Below are positions 30,285 to 39,150 of a stretch of DNA of 41,146 nt, one piece after another. Within the stretch, counting starts at the first letter, position 1. Each line of letters starts with the position of its first letter. The notes beneath the pieces are model-generated. The model saw only the letters and a program-made list of their open reading frames with translations, did no database searches and was not told where the DNA came from. The DNA lies in NCBI GenBank assembly GCA_964450435.1, contig CAYVCX010000021.1, forward strand, positions 1 to 41,146, read 5' to 3'. Source of the stretch: SKLM01 sp964450435 (GTDB lineage: Bacteria > Chloroflexota > Anaerolineae > B4-G1). A program made the translations under genes and the position numbers.

Positions 30285-32639
30285 TCATCCGCGGAGAGCT
30301 CCACTGACGTCAGTGAGCCGCCGGAGCTTCGCCTTCCAGGAAAGCTTGCGGATTGTCTGCGCGGCCTGTTGCGCAACATGGACATTCCGACGGCGAGGAC
30401 CATAGGTCACAGCCTGATACTCAGCGAGCAGACGGTGCACGGGCCCCGCGGCTACGGGCAGAACGTGGACCAGAGCCGCAGCACGCTCGGCGGGCGTGTC
30501 AGCCGCCCTGGGCAGAGCGCCGAGGCGCCGCAGCGCCCGATCAATCTCCATATAGGACCGCTGCACCGGGGTGAGGAGCGCGTACTTCGCCCAACGGCGG
30601 AGGAGTCCCGGTGGGGTCCAGCCAATGCGCCGGACGACTCTTTCCAGCACAACGGGGAATGGAGGAACGGACCGGCGGCGCTGCCAGCGCCGAAAGAGCA
30701 CGAAGAGGATCGCAACCGTGAGGATTCCGACGAACCAGAGAAGTGAGCGAATTCTATCCAGCGAGCCACGTGAGTCAGGAGTTGCGCTTTCGCCCGGTGG
30801 CAGGTCATCAATCCCTGCCAGCTCTTCCAGGCCCTCGGGCAACCGGTCGTCGGGGCCGCCCCTCGGCGGCACGCGGAGGCCATCGTCATCCCCCGAATCG
30901 GTCTCACCCAGCGGGCGGCGGATGGGATCCTCAGACACCGTGGGCTCAAATTCGACCCATCCCAAGCCCGGGAAGTACACTTCGGGCCAAGCATGAGCAT
31001 TTCGTTCATAGACCAGGTGCGTATTGGTGCCCGGTTGGCGCTCGCCGGCGCCGTAGCCAACGGCCAATCGTGCAGGCACCCCCGCCAAGCGCAGCAAGAC
31101 AACTTCAGCGGATGCGTAGTAGTTGCAGAATCCAACCTGGTGGTCGAACAAGAACCAATCCAGAAGCTCCTGATCCGAGGGAAGGGTGGCGGTGATTGTC
31201 TCGCTGTAGCGGATATTGTCGCGCAGATACCAGGTGACGGCAGCTACGACATCGTAGGGGGTCTCGCGGTCGTCCGCAATCCGCCAGGCCAACTCGCGGG
31301 TGCGAGGCGTGATCGATTCAGGAAGGTCCAGGTAGCGGTCCGTGACCCATTCCGGGTAGTCATTGCCCGCGTCGCGCAACTGAGAGACCGTGACGTCGGC
31401 GATGGAAGAGCGAACCAAATAGGTCTGGCCAGCACCAACAACGGGAGACGCGTGAAGGGCAGCCACATCCACGGTGCCGTCAGGATTCTCGGCCAACTCC
31501 ACCTCAGCGGGACGGCTCACCCACAACGGCTGCGGCGCGGCATACATCGTGGCTATTGGTTCCGAGGACGTGAAGGTTAAGGTGACAGTACGACGACCTT
31601 CTAGCTCCGGCGTGGGAAGACCGGCAGAGCTTGGATGCAAGCTCTGAGTCGTGGCGAAGGCGGCGCTGCCCCAATCACCCTCGGCGTACCGATCATAGGC
31701 CTTGGCACGCCAGTAGTAGCGCACGGGCGGTCGATCATCTGATGGCGCTTGCACCGAAAAAACGAGGGCGTCGGAGAGCTGACGGCCAGTTCCGAGCGAA
31801 AAATCGTCCCCGTAGTAGGCAGCGGTACGGGCCGGCCCTCGACGGTCCAGTGAAGCGAAGAGATTATCGAGACGTTCCTCCCACGGGTCCTTGGCACGAT
31901 CCCACACTCTCCTTGCCGCGGGGAGAACGTCAGCCATGGTCGGTACTGACCACGCCAGCAGAACCAGCACGACGGCGGCGACGACGACGGCGTAGCTGAG
32001 GTCGAGACCGACTAGAGGCGGTATTCGAGCGCGATCCGCCTCCCACCGGCTGCGCAACTCCAGGAATGTCAGACGGGAAAGTAGCAACAGCGACAACAGC
32101 AGATATACAACCAAGTACCAAGTACCACGGGGGCGATAGAGATCCGACGCATGAACCAGCAACAACACACCCCCACCGGGCAGGATGATTCGCCAGGGGC
32201 GTCCGCGGCGGGTCAACGCATAGCCAGCGTGTACGCTCAACGTCCAGGAGAGAGCAGCCGTTGCGAATAGGAACAATACTGGATCCTGCACCGGCTCTTG
32301 CTGGACGAACCGCTCCAGGGCATAGGCGAGACGGTTGACGAGGACGACCAGTCGATCGCTCCACAGGACATCCTCCGACACGTAGGCCACGTGGATGATC
32401 AGCTGCCATAGGACCACAAAGAGGCCATAGATTACGGCGAAAGCAGCAGCCAGCAGCGGTGAGAAGATGCTCTGCCCGAGTGCAAGCCCCGCTGCGGTCC
32501 CCAGGATTACAAACAAGTGAACCAAGCCAAGGTGATCTACCCACTCTGTAGCGACGAGCCGACCGGAGGCCGTCAACAGGACAGCCAGGAGCAAGAGAAC
32601 CGCCGGGAGATCCCACCAACGTGACGATCGCACGTCCAT
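30285..32639 (-). CDS. Membrane-bound transglutaminase-like protease (TgpA type)
   Basis: 784 residues. About six membrane segments lie in residues 10-230, followed by an extracytoplasmic region and a transglutaminase core at about 450-570: Cys505 in GFCNYYASAEVVLLRLAGVPAR, His549 in NAHAWPEVYF, and Glu565 in WVEFEPT at the place where Asp is more usual. A disordered Pro/Asp-rich stretch (570-640), another membrane segment (about 645-665) and a cytoplasmic DUF4129-like C-terminus follow. Proteins of this build are surface-acting peptidases or transamidases of unclear substrate. The ATG overlaps the DUF58 stop by 1 nt. A MoxR ATPase, the usual third partner, is not nearby. Confidence 0.88.
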   Translation of the reverse strand: MDVRSSRWWDLPAVLLLLAVLLTASGRLVATEWVDHLGLVHLFVILGTAAGLALGQSIFSPLLAAAFAVIYGLFVVLWQLIIHVAYVSEDVLWSDRLVVLVNRLAYALERFVQQEPVQDPVLFLFATAALSWTLSVHAGYALTRRGRPWRIILPGGGVLLLVHASDLYRPRGTWYLVVYLLLSLLLLSRLTFLELRSRWEADRARIPPLVGLDLSYAVVVAAVVLVLLAWSVPTMADVLPAARRVWDRAKDPWEERLDNLFASLDRRGPARTAAYYGDDFSLGTGRQLSDALVFSVQAPSDDRPPVRYYWRAKAYDRYAEGDWGSAAFATTQSLHPSSAGLPTPELEGRRTVTLTFTSSEPIATMYAAPQPLWVSRPAEVELAENPDGTVDVAALHASPVVGAGQTYLVRSSIADVTVSQLRDAGNDYPEWVTDRYLDLPESITPRTRELAWRIADDRETPYDVVAAVTWYLRDNIRYSETITATLPSDQELLDWFLFDHQVGFCNYYASAEVVLLRLAGVPARLAVGYGAGERQPGTNTHLVYERNAHAWPEVYFPGLGWVEFEPTVSEDPIRRPLGETDSGDDDGLRVPPRGGPDDRLPEGLEELAGIDDLPPGESATPDSRGSLDRIRSLLWFVGILTVAILFVLFRRWQRRRSVPPFPVVLERVVRRIGWTPPGLLRRWAKYALLTPVQRSYMEIDRALRRLGALPRAADTPAERAAALVHVLPVAAGPVHRLLAEYQAVTYGPRRRNVHVAQQAAQTIRKLSWKAKLRRLTDVSGALRG

Positions 32640-33970
32640 CAGCTCCGCACCATGCGTCTGGCAACCTGAACAGGGTTGTAGGACGAACTAGCTTTGCGGT
32701 CACCCATCTGACGGCTCAAGGCCGTGGCCAGGTCCTCACCGTTCTCTATCTGCCAGATCGGCACATCGAGAGCAGAAAGAGCCATCGCCAGATCCTTCGT
32801 CCCCGGCAATCCCCCAAAGGAGGCAGCGTCCAGCAGAACGACCAGAGGCCGCAACCCACGCTGCGACACCAGATCCACCGCCAGAGCCACCTCTCTCTTC
32901 ACCGAAGGGGTGATTATGATGACCGTGCTCCCGCGCGGTATGTGCTGTGCGTGTGCCGTCACCAGCGCCGAGATCGAGAGCACGCCCTGGGCACGCAAGG
33001 GCGCCAATACCTCCAGGATTTTGCCTAACTGCCGTCCTCCTCGGTCTGGAGGCAATATGTCCGGTGTTCCCCGGGAAGCCTGATGGTAGGAAGCGAGCCC
33101 CACTGATCGGTCGCGGCGGAGGAAATACCTCGCCAGGGAAGCTGCAATGCTGACACCGTACTCCTCCGTGGAAGGGGGCAATCGGATCTGCTTCCAGGGA
33201 GACCATGCCGCCTCGACAGCCTCGCTGGGGGGAGAGTATGGCTGCTCGGCTTGGACCTCCGATTCGGCGTCGAGAAAGATCCAGATCTCGGCCATCGGGT
33301 CCAGTTCGAATTCCTTAGTAATCAGCTCATTCCGCCTTGCCGTGCTCAACCAGTGAATCCGATTGAGCGGGTCGCCGGGGACATACTCACGTACACCCGC
33401 GGAATTCGGGGTCACGTGATGGGTGCGCAGTCGGAGCGCCTCGCCCCCCGGCAGCAGACCTGGTGGACTGATGAAAGCCTCCACATCGACCATCATCGGA
33501 TAGACGAGCAGGGAGCCATCTGACGGTACACTGCGAGTGACGGGGAACAACCCGAACAAATCACCCGAGGCAACCTCGGTGGGACCAAGGGAGAAGATGC
33601 CGCGCTCAACGAGGCGCGTCCGGGCGCGGTAGGACCGGCGCTCGTGCCCCCCCACCAGCGTGAGCACGCGGGACCCCCGCGACCCCGGAAGGTCGGATCG
33701 ATCACGGATGTGCAGCCACAGGCGGGACAGGCGCCCCCGATTCTCGACGAAAAATCGTTCCTCAAAGACCTGGCCGACGTGCGCTCGTCGGCTGCGTGCC
33801 TTGCGCTCCACCTCAACTCCACGCAACGAGAGCCGCGACCAGACCCAGCTCATCGCCAACAGAAAAGCCCATAGATAGCTCAGACGAGCGTAGATTGGCA
33901 GACCCGTCAGCCCCAGGGCCAGCAGACTGAGACCCAATAAGATGAGCACGACTCGCAGCGAATTAGACAC
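32639..33970 (-). CDS. DUF58 domain protein with N-terminal membrane anchor
   Basis: 443 residues. Two membrane segments (about 8-45) are followed by a beta-rich region (60-160) and the DUF58 signature REYVPGDPLNRIHWLSTARRNELITKEFE (about 205-235). A von Willebrand A-like fold follows (EIWIFLDAESEV, then a SVGLASYHQ segment and GSTVIIITPSV). DUF58 proteins pair with MoxR ATPases and transglutaminase-like proteins in a chaperone-like module; two of the three partners are here. It starts at GTG 33970 with GAGGGG 6 nt upstream. Confidence 0.9.
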   Translation of the reverse strand: MSNSLRVVLILLGLSLLALGLTGLPIYARLSYLWAFLLAMSWVWSRLSLRGVEVERKARSRRAHVGQVFEERFFVENRGRLSRLWLHIRDRSDLPGSRGSRVLTLVGGHERRSYRARTRLVERGIFSLGPTEVASGDLFGLFPVTRSVPSDGSLLVYPMMVDVEAFISPPGLLPGGEALRLRTHHVTPNSAGVREYVPGDPLNRIHWLSTARRNELITKEFELDPMAEIWIFLDAESEVQAEQPYSPPSEAVEAAWSPWKQIRLPPSTEEYGVSIAASLARYFLRRDRSVGLASYHQASRGTPDILPPDRGGRQLGKILEVLAPLRAQGVLSISALVTAHAQHIPRGSTVIIITPSVKREVALAVDLVSQRGLRPLVVLLDAASFGGLPGTKDLAMALSALDVPIWQIENGEDLATALSRQMGDRKASSSYNPVQVARRMVRS

Positions 33971-33986
33971 CAGTACCCCTCACATA

Positions 33987-33995
33987 ATTATACCA
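33987..33995 (-). promoter_or_regulatory. Extended -10 promoter element of the DUF58-transglutaminase pair
   Basis: TGGTATAAT on the minus strand, an extended -10 with a perfect TATAAT (33987-33992). No good -35 is present, as is usual for extended -10 promoters. The expected start near 33980 gives a leader of about 10 nt that still contains the Shine-Dalgarno sequence. Confidence 0.55.
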
Positions 33996-34243
33996 GGTAC
34001 TGCTCGCTGTCGCGACTGAACATCGTCCCAGCCAAACTCAGAGGCCACCACGCTGCCTGCATCCGTCTCCAATCCGGCCTTGAACCTCAAGATCTACAGC
34101 CACAAACGCCGGATTGACCAGGCGCCCGACCCGCGCGAACTCGTGGACCGAGAGACCCGTCACGGTGTCCTGCCGCCGGTCCGCGGCGTCTTGTGCTTTG
34201 CCACCTGACGGCGACCAGTACGACGTGCTTCGCCAGCTTCACC

Positions 34244-35176
34244 TTACTCTCGCCCCGTGACCAGCGCCAGGAGAGCCATACGAATTGGCACCCCATTGTG
34301 CGCCTGGCGGAAGTAGGCCGCGCCGGTGTACGCATCCACGTCCTCCGTAATCTCGTTGACCCGCGGCAGCGGATGCATGATCGTGATTCCCTCCTTTGCC
34401 TGCTCGACCATCGCTCCATCCAGGACGTAGGCCCCCTTCAAGCGCTCATACTCTGCGGAATCCTCGAAGCGCTCCTTCTGGATACGGGTCATATACACCA
34501 CGTCGCTCTCCCGCATGGCCCCCGCCAGATCCTTGATCTCGGTCACCTCAACTCCCTGGGCCACCAGGTCCTCCGTGATGCTCGCCGGCATCCTAAGCTG
34601 CGCTGGCGCGACGAAGATCATGGAGATATCGAAGCGGGCCAGCAGATACACCAACGAATGCACCGTCCGCCCATTCTTCAGATCGCCGGCCAGCGCCACC
34701 GTCAGACCCTCCAGGCCTCCCTTCTCCTTCTTGATGGTGTACGTATCCAGCAGCGCCTGGGTCGGGTGCTGCCCCGCCCCGTCGCCCCCGTTGATCACCG
34801 GCACGCTCACCGCCTCCGCCGCCTCTGCCGCAGATCCCTTCCGCGGATGGCGCACCACGATCACGTCTGCGTACCCCTCCACCACCTTCACCGCGTCCGC
34901 CATCGACTCCCCTTTCGCTGCCGACGACGTCTTCGGATCCGCAATGGTGATAGCGGCTCCCCCCAGCCGGTGCATGGCCGCCTCGAAGGAGAGGCGGGTG
35001 CGCGTGCTGGGTTCGAAGAACAGGGCCGCCAGTACCTTCCCGGCCATGTTCGTCAACTCGCTTCCCACTTCCAGCTCCTCCTCGAAGCGGGCGGCAGTCG
35101 ATAGGATCAGGGCCAGTTCCTCGTCCGTCAGCGTATCCGTCCGCAGGATGTCCTTGCCTTGCAGTATCGTTGCCAT
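34244..35176 (-). CDS. pyrB: Aspartate carbamoyltransferase catalytic subunit
   Basis: 310 residues. It makes carbamoyl-aspartate from carbamoyl phosphate and aspartate, the committed step of pyrimidine synthesis. The carbamoyl-phosphate loop is FFEPSTRTRLSFE (53-65); GQHPTQALLD, LAGDLKNGRTVHSL, YMTRIQKERF and IMHPLPRVNEI are also present. The ATG at 35176 has GGGAGGAAG 8 nt upstream, better than the ATG six codons earlier. No pyrI regulatory-subunit gene and no other pyr gene is adjacent. About 270 nt without a supported gene separate it from DUF58 downstream. Confidence 0.95.
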   Translation of the reverse strand: MATILQGKDILRTDTLTDEELALILSTAARFEEELEVGSELTNMAGKVLAALFFEPSTRTRLSFEAAMHRLGGAAITIADPKTSSAAKGESMADAVKVVEGYADVIVVRHPRKGSAAEAAEAVSVPVINGGDGAGQHPTQALLDTYTIKKEKGGLEGLTVALAGDLKNGRTVHSLVYLLARFDISMIFVAPAQLRMPASITEDLVAQGVEVTEIKDLAGAMRESDVVYMTRIQKERFEDSAEYERLKGAYVLDGAMVEQAKEGITIMHPLPRVNEITEDVDAYTGAAYFRQAHNGVPIRMALLALVTGRE

Positions 35177-35246
35177 CTGATGCTTCCTCCCCATAGGTTA
35201 TTATGCCCAGTCGCCAAACAATTCCTCTGACCCACCGGATCCTCCA

Positions 35247-35276
35247 ATTCTACCACCTGCCGGGGAGGTAGGCCAA
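35247..35276 (-). promoter_or_regulatory. Possible promoter of pyrB
   Basis: TTGGCC (-35, 35271-35276), 18-bp spacer, TAGAAT (-10, 35247-35252) on the minus strand. It would give a leader of about 65 nt. No PyrR-type or pause-and-slip attenuator was recognised. Confidence 0.5.
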
Positions 35277-35579
35277 GTGAGCTGTATCGTCGCGGTCACA
35301 CCCCCGGCTCGCCCGACAGCTTTCAGCTTTGCCGGAGGTCCCGCAGCCAGAGCGTGATCCCGGCTTACATTGAATGCTAGAGACCTACCCTACAGGCGGA
35401 GCCGAGCACGCGAGCGAAGCCACTGTGCCTGGCTTCCTCATCAGTGCACGATACGACTGCCTACCGCAGGGGGGACCGCACCATTTCGGGAATGGGCAGC
35501 ATCGCAGGTTGAGGCCGTGAATCGAGTCGAGAGGAAACACGTCACTTCGTGGTCAGTCAGAGGGAATGCTGGTCTGAGG
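35277..35579. other. Non-coding stretch between the DUF503 gene and the pyrB promoter
   Basis: About 300 nt with no gene, tRNA or clear terminator that I can support. Short open frames on both strands lack any family signature. Confidence 0.5.
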
Positions 35580-35867
35580 CTAGAAGGTGTCAATATGCCA
35601 GTCCACGACCTGCACCTCGGGGCGGTACGTCTCAACCCACCGGACGACCTTCTGGAGAAACGCCTCAACGTACCCGGGGTCATTGTTGGCGACGGTGACC
35701 AGCGCCACCTCTGCCGTCTGCCACATATCGTTAAAACCCACCTCGGCCGTGGAGACGTTGAACTCGCGCCTCAGCCGGGTGAGCAGCGGCTTCAGTACGC
35801 GTCGCTTCCCCTTCAGAGAACGATTCCCAGGGATCCGCAGTTCGATGCTGCAAGCGCCGACAATCAT
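35580..35867 (-). CDS. DUF503 (YlxP-like) protein
   Basis: 95 residues. The pattern MIVGACSIELRIPGNRSLKGKRRVLKPLLTRLRREFNVSTAEVGFNDMWQTAEVALVTVANNDP is typical of DUF503, a small ferredoxin-like fold protein often encoded beside rbfA, infB and nusA in Firmicutes and proposed to act in ribosome maturation. Here it stands alone with its own strong promoter. The start ATG at 35867 follows a leader of about 85 nt. Confidence 0.9.
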   Translation of the reverse strand: MIVGACSIELRIPGNRSLKGKRRVLKPLLTRLRREFNVSTAEVGFNDMWQTAEVALVTVANNDPGYVEAFLQKVVRWVETYRPEVQVVDWHIDTF

Positions 35868-35959
35868 GCCAATGATGTACGATATCTGATGCCTAAGACG
35901 CGATCAACCAGACGTGCTGGGTGTCCGATAATGCACAGACTGAAACTCAGCCTGAGCCC

Positions 35960-35987
35960 AGTATACCGCATCAGCCCCATCCGTCAA
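35960..35987 (-). promoter_or_regulatory. Promoter of the DUF503 gene, overlapping the lipM stop codon
   Basis: TTGACG (-35, 35982-35987), 16-bp spacer, TATACT (-10, 35960-35965) on the minus strand. The TGA inside the -35 hexamer is the stop codon of the upstream lipM-like gene. Confidence 0.75.
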
Positions 35988-36838
35988 ACGCTGAACGTCC
36001 ACGAGTGGGTCGCATACTTCCCCGACCGCAGGGCTTGAGCAGCAGCGCACTCCTCCGACGTCAGTTCCTCCGTCTCCAGCTGCAGCTCAAGCGCCTCGGC
36101 GAAACCCGCGATCATTGCCTCCGCCGCCTCCTCCCAGCCCACTCGACGTCCGAGGACGCTCTCCACCGTCGTGGCCCTGGCACGAACCCGGGCAGGATCT
36201 GGATGCCCAGCCAGCAACGGGCAGATGCGCGCGATGTCACCGTGCAGCGGGACCGCCCCGTGTTGCAGCACCACGCCTCGCGCCCGCATCTGGGCGCTCC
36301 CTACCAGCTTCTTTCCCCCCACCGTGATCTCGTAGTCCGATGGAACCTCAAAGCAGACCGGGCCCTCCGCATCCCGATTCTCCACCCGTTCGTCGGCCAG
36401 GATGTCCGTCACACCGAGGCGCTCCAGGCCGCGCACCAGGCCCGCGCTAAGCCGTCGGTAGCTCTCGACGACACCTCCACCTACCCGCGGCTCCCGTTCT
36501 GGAGCGACGACGCAGTACGTCAGCTCATCGATGTGCAGGATGGCCCGCCCGCCCGTCGGTCGGCGCACCAAATCGTACCCCGCAGCTTCCACAGCCCCGC
36601 GATCCACATCCGTGACCGCCTGGCCGCGCCCCAGCGAAAGACAGGCTGGGGCCCAGCCGTAGAGGCGGAGCGTGGGAGCTGCGTCGTGGGACGACACCGC
36701 GCGCAAGATGGCCTCGTCCACAGCCATGTTCGTCGCGCCGTCGGCTCGCCCCGACCGAACCAGCCGCCACACTGCCCGGGAGTAGCTTCTCCGCTGTAGA
36801 CAGGGCGACCGGGAGAGGCTGTCGGAGGCGCTCCTCAT
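35984..36838 (-). CDS. lipM: Lipoate-protein ligase / octanoyltransferase family protein (LipM-like)
   Basis: 284 residues from the ATG at 36838, which overlaps the amrS stop (ATGA). Family motifs: ATNMAVDEAIL near residue 36, RRPTGGRAILH (92-102), GPVCFEVPSDYEITVGGKKLVGSAQ (159-183), then VLQHGAVPL. Cys162 in the CFEVPS context fits the catalytic Cys of LipM octanoyltransferases; Lys177 is the conserved family Lys. LipM moves octanoate from acyl carrier protein to lipoyl domains, the first step of lipoate synthesis. A plain lipoate ligase (LplA) is the alternative. lipA is not adjacent; the partner here is a radical SAM gene of another family. Confidence 0.8.
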   Translation of the reverse strand: MRSASDSLSRSPCLQRRSYSRAVWRLVRSGRADGATNMAVDEAILRAVSSHDAAPTLRLYGWAPACLSLGRGQAVTDVDRGAVEAAGYDLVRRPTGGRAILHIDELTYCVVAPEREPRVGGGVVESYRRLSAGLVRGLERLGVTDILADERVENRDAEGPVCFEVPSDYEITVGGKKLVGSAQMRARGVVLQHGAVPLHGDIARICPLLAGHPDPARVRARATTVESVLGRRVGWEEAAEAMIAGFAEALELQLETEELTSEECAAAQALRSGKYATHSWTFSV

Positions 36839-37875
36839 CCTGGCGTCATCCCCACTCCCGCCACCGGCGTGCCGCAGTTCGGACACACCTGACCGGGCTC
36901 GATCCTGTTTGCCACAATGCGATAGCCCGCGCGGCGAATCAGCAACTCGCCGCACGCGTGACACTCGGTATTCGCCTCCCCCGGGACGTTGCCCACGAAG
37001 ATATAGCGCAGTCCCTCCTCTTTCCCGATCTCCTGCGCGTGCTGAAGAGTCTTGACCGGCGTTGGCGGCCGGTCCGTCATCTGATAGCCGGGATAGAAGC
37101 GGCTGATGTGCCATGGCGTCCCAGGCCCCAGCTCCTCGGCCACAAACCCCGCCGCGTCCCTAATCTCTTCCGCGTCGTCGTTGATTCCCGGCACAATGAG
37201 CGTGGTTACCTCTACCCAAACACCCAGCTCCTTCATCTTCTTCAGGCTGTCCAGCACTGGCTGCAACCGCGCTCCGACGTACTGGCGGTACGTCTCGTCG
37301 CGAAACGCCTTCAGGTCAACGTTCGCCGCGTCGAGGTGGGGATCGAACGTCTCCAACATCTCCTCCGTCATGAACCCGTTGGTGACGAAGACGTTGGCGA
37401 TGTTCTCTTCATGGGCCAGCTTCGCCGTGTCGTAGGCGTACTCGAAGAAGATGGTCGGCTCAGTGTAGGTGTAGGCGATGCTGCGACACCCTGACCGCTG
37501 CGCAGCGCCCACAATCTCCTCCGGGCTGGCCTTTTCGCCCATAATGAAATGCCTCTCCCGGGGCATCTGGGAGATGCCGGCGTTCTGGCACCACTCGCAG
37601 TGGAAATTGCACCCCACTGTGGCAATGGAGTAAGCATCGGTACCGGGGTAGAAGTGCGCGAGGGGCTTCTTCTCTATGGGATCAACATGCTGCGAGATCG
37701 TACGCCCGTAAACCAGGGTGTACAGCGTGCCATCCCGATTCTCCCGCACGTAGCAAACGCCCCGGTTCCCCTCAGCGATGCGGCAGCGGTGCGCGCACAG
37801 ATAGCACTGCACGCGCTGGTCCTCCAACTCGTCGTACAGCATCGCCTGCTTCGGCTCGACTTCCTCCGCGTTCAT
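36835..37875 (-). CDS. amrS: AmmeMemoRadiSam-system radical SAM enzyme
   Basis: 346 residues. The radical SAM cluster motif CNFHCEWC (Cys89, 93, 96) follows the opening Cys set C24, C27, C31, C41 that is typical of AmrS. HVDPIEKKPLAHFYPG, YTYTEPTIFFEY and NVDLKAFRDETY are further family segments, and the C-terminus carries two CX2C pairs (CHAC, CPNC) likely to bind a metal. AmrS works, by name, with AmrA (AMMECR1) and AmrB (MEMO1); neither is nearby. The reaction is unknown. It overlaps the CDF gene by 4 nt upstream and lipM by 4 nt downstream. Confidence 0.9.
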   Translation of the reverse strand: MNAEEVEPKQAMLYDELEDQRVQCYLCAHRCRIAEGNRGVCYVRENRDGTLYTLVYGRTISQHVDPIEKKPLAHFYPGTDAYSIATVGCNFHCEWCQNAGISQMPRERHFIMGEKASPEEIVGAAQRSGCRSIAYTYTEPTIFFEYAYDTAKLAHEENIANVFVTNGFMTEEMLETFDPHLDAANVDLKAFRDETYRQYVGARLQPVLDSLKKMKELGVWVEVTTLIVPGINDDAEEIRDAAGFVAEELGPGTPWHISRFYPGYQMTDRPPTPVKTLQHAQEIGKEEGLRYIFVGNVPGEANTECHACGELLIRRAGYRIVANRIEPGQVCPNCGTPVAGVGMTPG

Positions 37876-39095
37876 CTCACGTCCTCCTCCTTAGCTTCCT
37901 CCAACGCCTCTTCTAAGGTCTCCGCCTTCGTCTCGCGTATCTTCGCCACGGCGTCCCGAAAGACGTAGACGGGGCCCTTCCCCCGCAGACTCTCCTTTAT
38001 GAACACGACGTCGACGCTCTCATCTACCAGCCACTCCGCCACCTTGATCCCCTTGGCCCGCTCCTCCTCCAGAAAGGGATTGTCCAGTATCCTCCGCTCC
38101 TCGACCGTCCCATGCTCCAGGCGCATAGTCACCAGGGCGAAGGCCGGCGCCTCCCCGAAATGCGGGCTGAGCTCCCCCTCGGCGTCGGCGAGAGGGGCCG
38201 CATAGCGCAGGTGCGTCCGTTGCATCGGCTCCGCATGGATCAGAACCCGCTCGACATGGGGCACGGCCTCGTGGGCCTTCTGCTCGATGCGGCGGGTGAC
38301 CGACTCCGCCTTCTCAAGATCGTCAACGCGGAGTGTGACTTGCGCCTCCACGAACCGGAATCTCCCTGCATTCCGCCCGGTGACCCAGTCCAGGTCGACG
38401 ACAGCCGGCTCATCCAGGATGATCTCGCGAATCTCCAGCAGCGTATCAGGCTCGAGAGAAGCGTCGAGCAGGACCCGCATTCCGTCCGACAGAAGCTCCC
38501 AACCCGTCTTGCCGATAGCCACCACGATGATCAGCGCCGCGAAACGGTCCAGGGGCACCTCGAACCACTGACCCAGGAGGGCGGCGAAGACGACGCTGGT
38601 GGTGAGAACGTGGGCGCGGTACTCCTTGGCGTCGGCGATGAGCGCCGGGGAATTCACGCGCTGGCCTATCCGCAGCTCGTAGTGGCTGAACACAAGCGGG
38701 ATGACCGTCGCCAGGATCACCCCTCCCAGCATCCAGGGATCGACGACGGCTCGCGTCGGCGGCGTGAACAGGGCGTCGCGGGCGATCTCATACGCGGTGA
38801 CGAAGATCATCAGCGCCAGCCCCACGGTGATCACGTTCTCCAGCTTGTAGAGCCCGTAGGGGAACTCGCTCGTCTTCCGGGTCGACAGCTTCAGGCCAAT
38901 CAGGACCCCCACTGCCGTCAGGAAGTCAACCCCGTTATGGACCATCTCCGCCCGGACGGCCAGGCTGCCAGACGCCAGCGCGACGACCAGGTTGATACCG
39001 CCCAGGATGACGTTGACTCCCATCGAGTACCAACCCCAGCGCTCGACGTTCCCCGGCTCCGGGCTCGGAATGGCCAGATGATTCCTTTCGCTCAT
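37872..39095 (-). CDS. Cation diffusion facilitator transporter fused to a NifX/NafY-like domain
   Basis: 407 residues. Residues 20-205 form a six-helix cation efflux domain. The helix-2 site is His53xxxAsp57; the helix-5 site reads Glu158xxxHis162 after ALIADA, where zinc transporters have HxxxD. Residues 205-290 form the cytoplasmic domain common to the family. Residues 295-395 (from LRYAAPLADAEGELSPHFGEAPAF) match the dinitrogenase iron-molybdenum-cofactor biosynthesis (NifX/NafY) fold, which binds metal cofactors. The end is acidic and probably helical. An SD-like GGGAGGA is about 13 nt upstream and can pair with the following TCCTC. The metal moved is not known; iron, manganese or nickel are possible. 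Confidence 0.87.
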   Translation of the reverse strand: MSERNHLAIPSPEPGNVERWGWYSMGVNVILGGINLVVALASGSLAVRAEMVHNGVDFLTAVGVLIGLKLSTRKTSEFPYGLYKLENVITVGLALMIFVTAYEIARDALFTPPTRAVVDPWMLGGVILATVIPLVFSHYELRIGQRVNSPALIADAKEYRAHVLTTSVVFAALLGQWFEVPLDRFAALIIVVAIGKTGWELLSDGMRVLLDASLEPDTLLEIREIILDEPAVVDLDWVTGRNAGRFRFVEAQVTLRVDDLEKAESVTRRIEQKAHEAVPHVERVLIHAEPMQRTHLRYAAPLADAEGELSPHFGEAPAFALVTMRLEHGTVEERRILDNPFLEEERAKGIKVAEWLVDESVDVVFIKESLRGKGPVYVFRDAVAKIRETKAETLEEALEEAKEEDVR

Positions 39096-39150
39096 CGGCC
39101 GAGGATTCTTCCTCCCAGTGGGTCACTCGTGCCTGGTCATTCAAGACCGA

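Noticed and set aside
34087..34419. Minus-strand 110-codon frame at the end of pyrB
   Set aside because: Overlaps pyrB in another frame; Arg/Ser-rich shadow.
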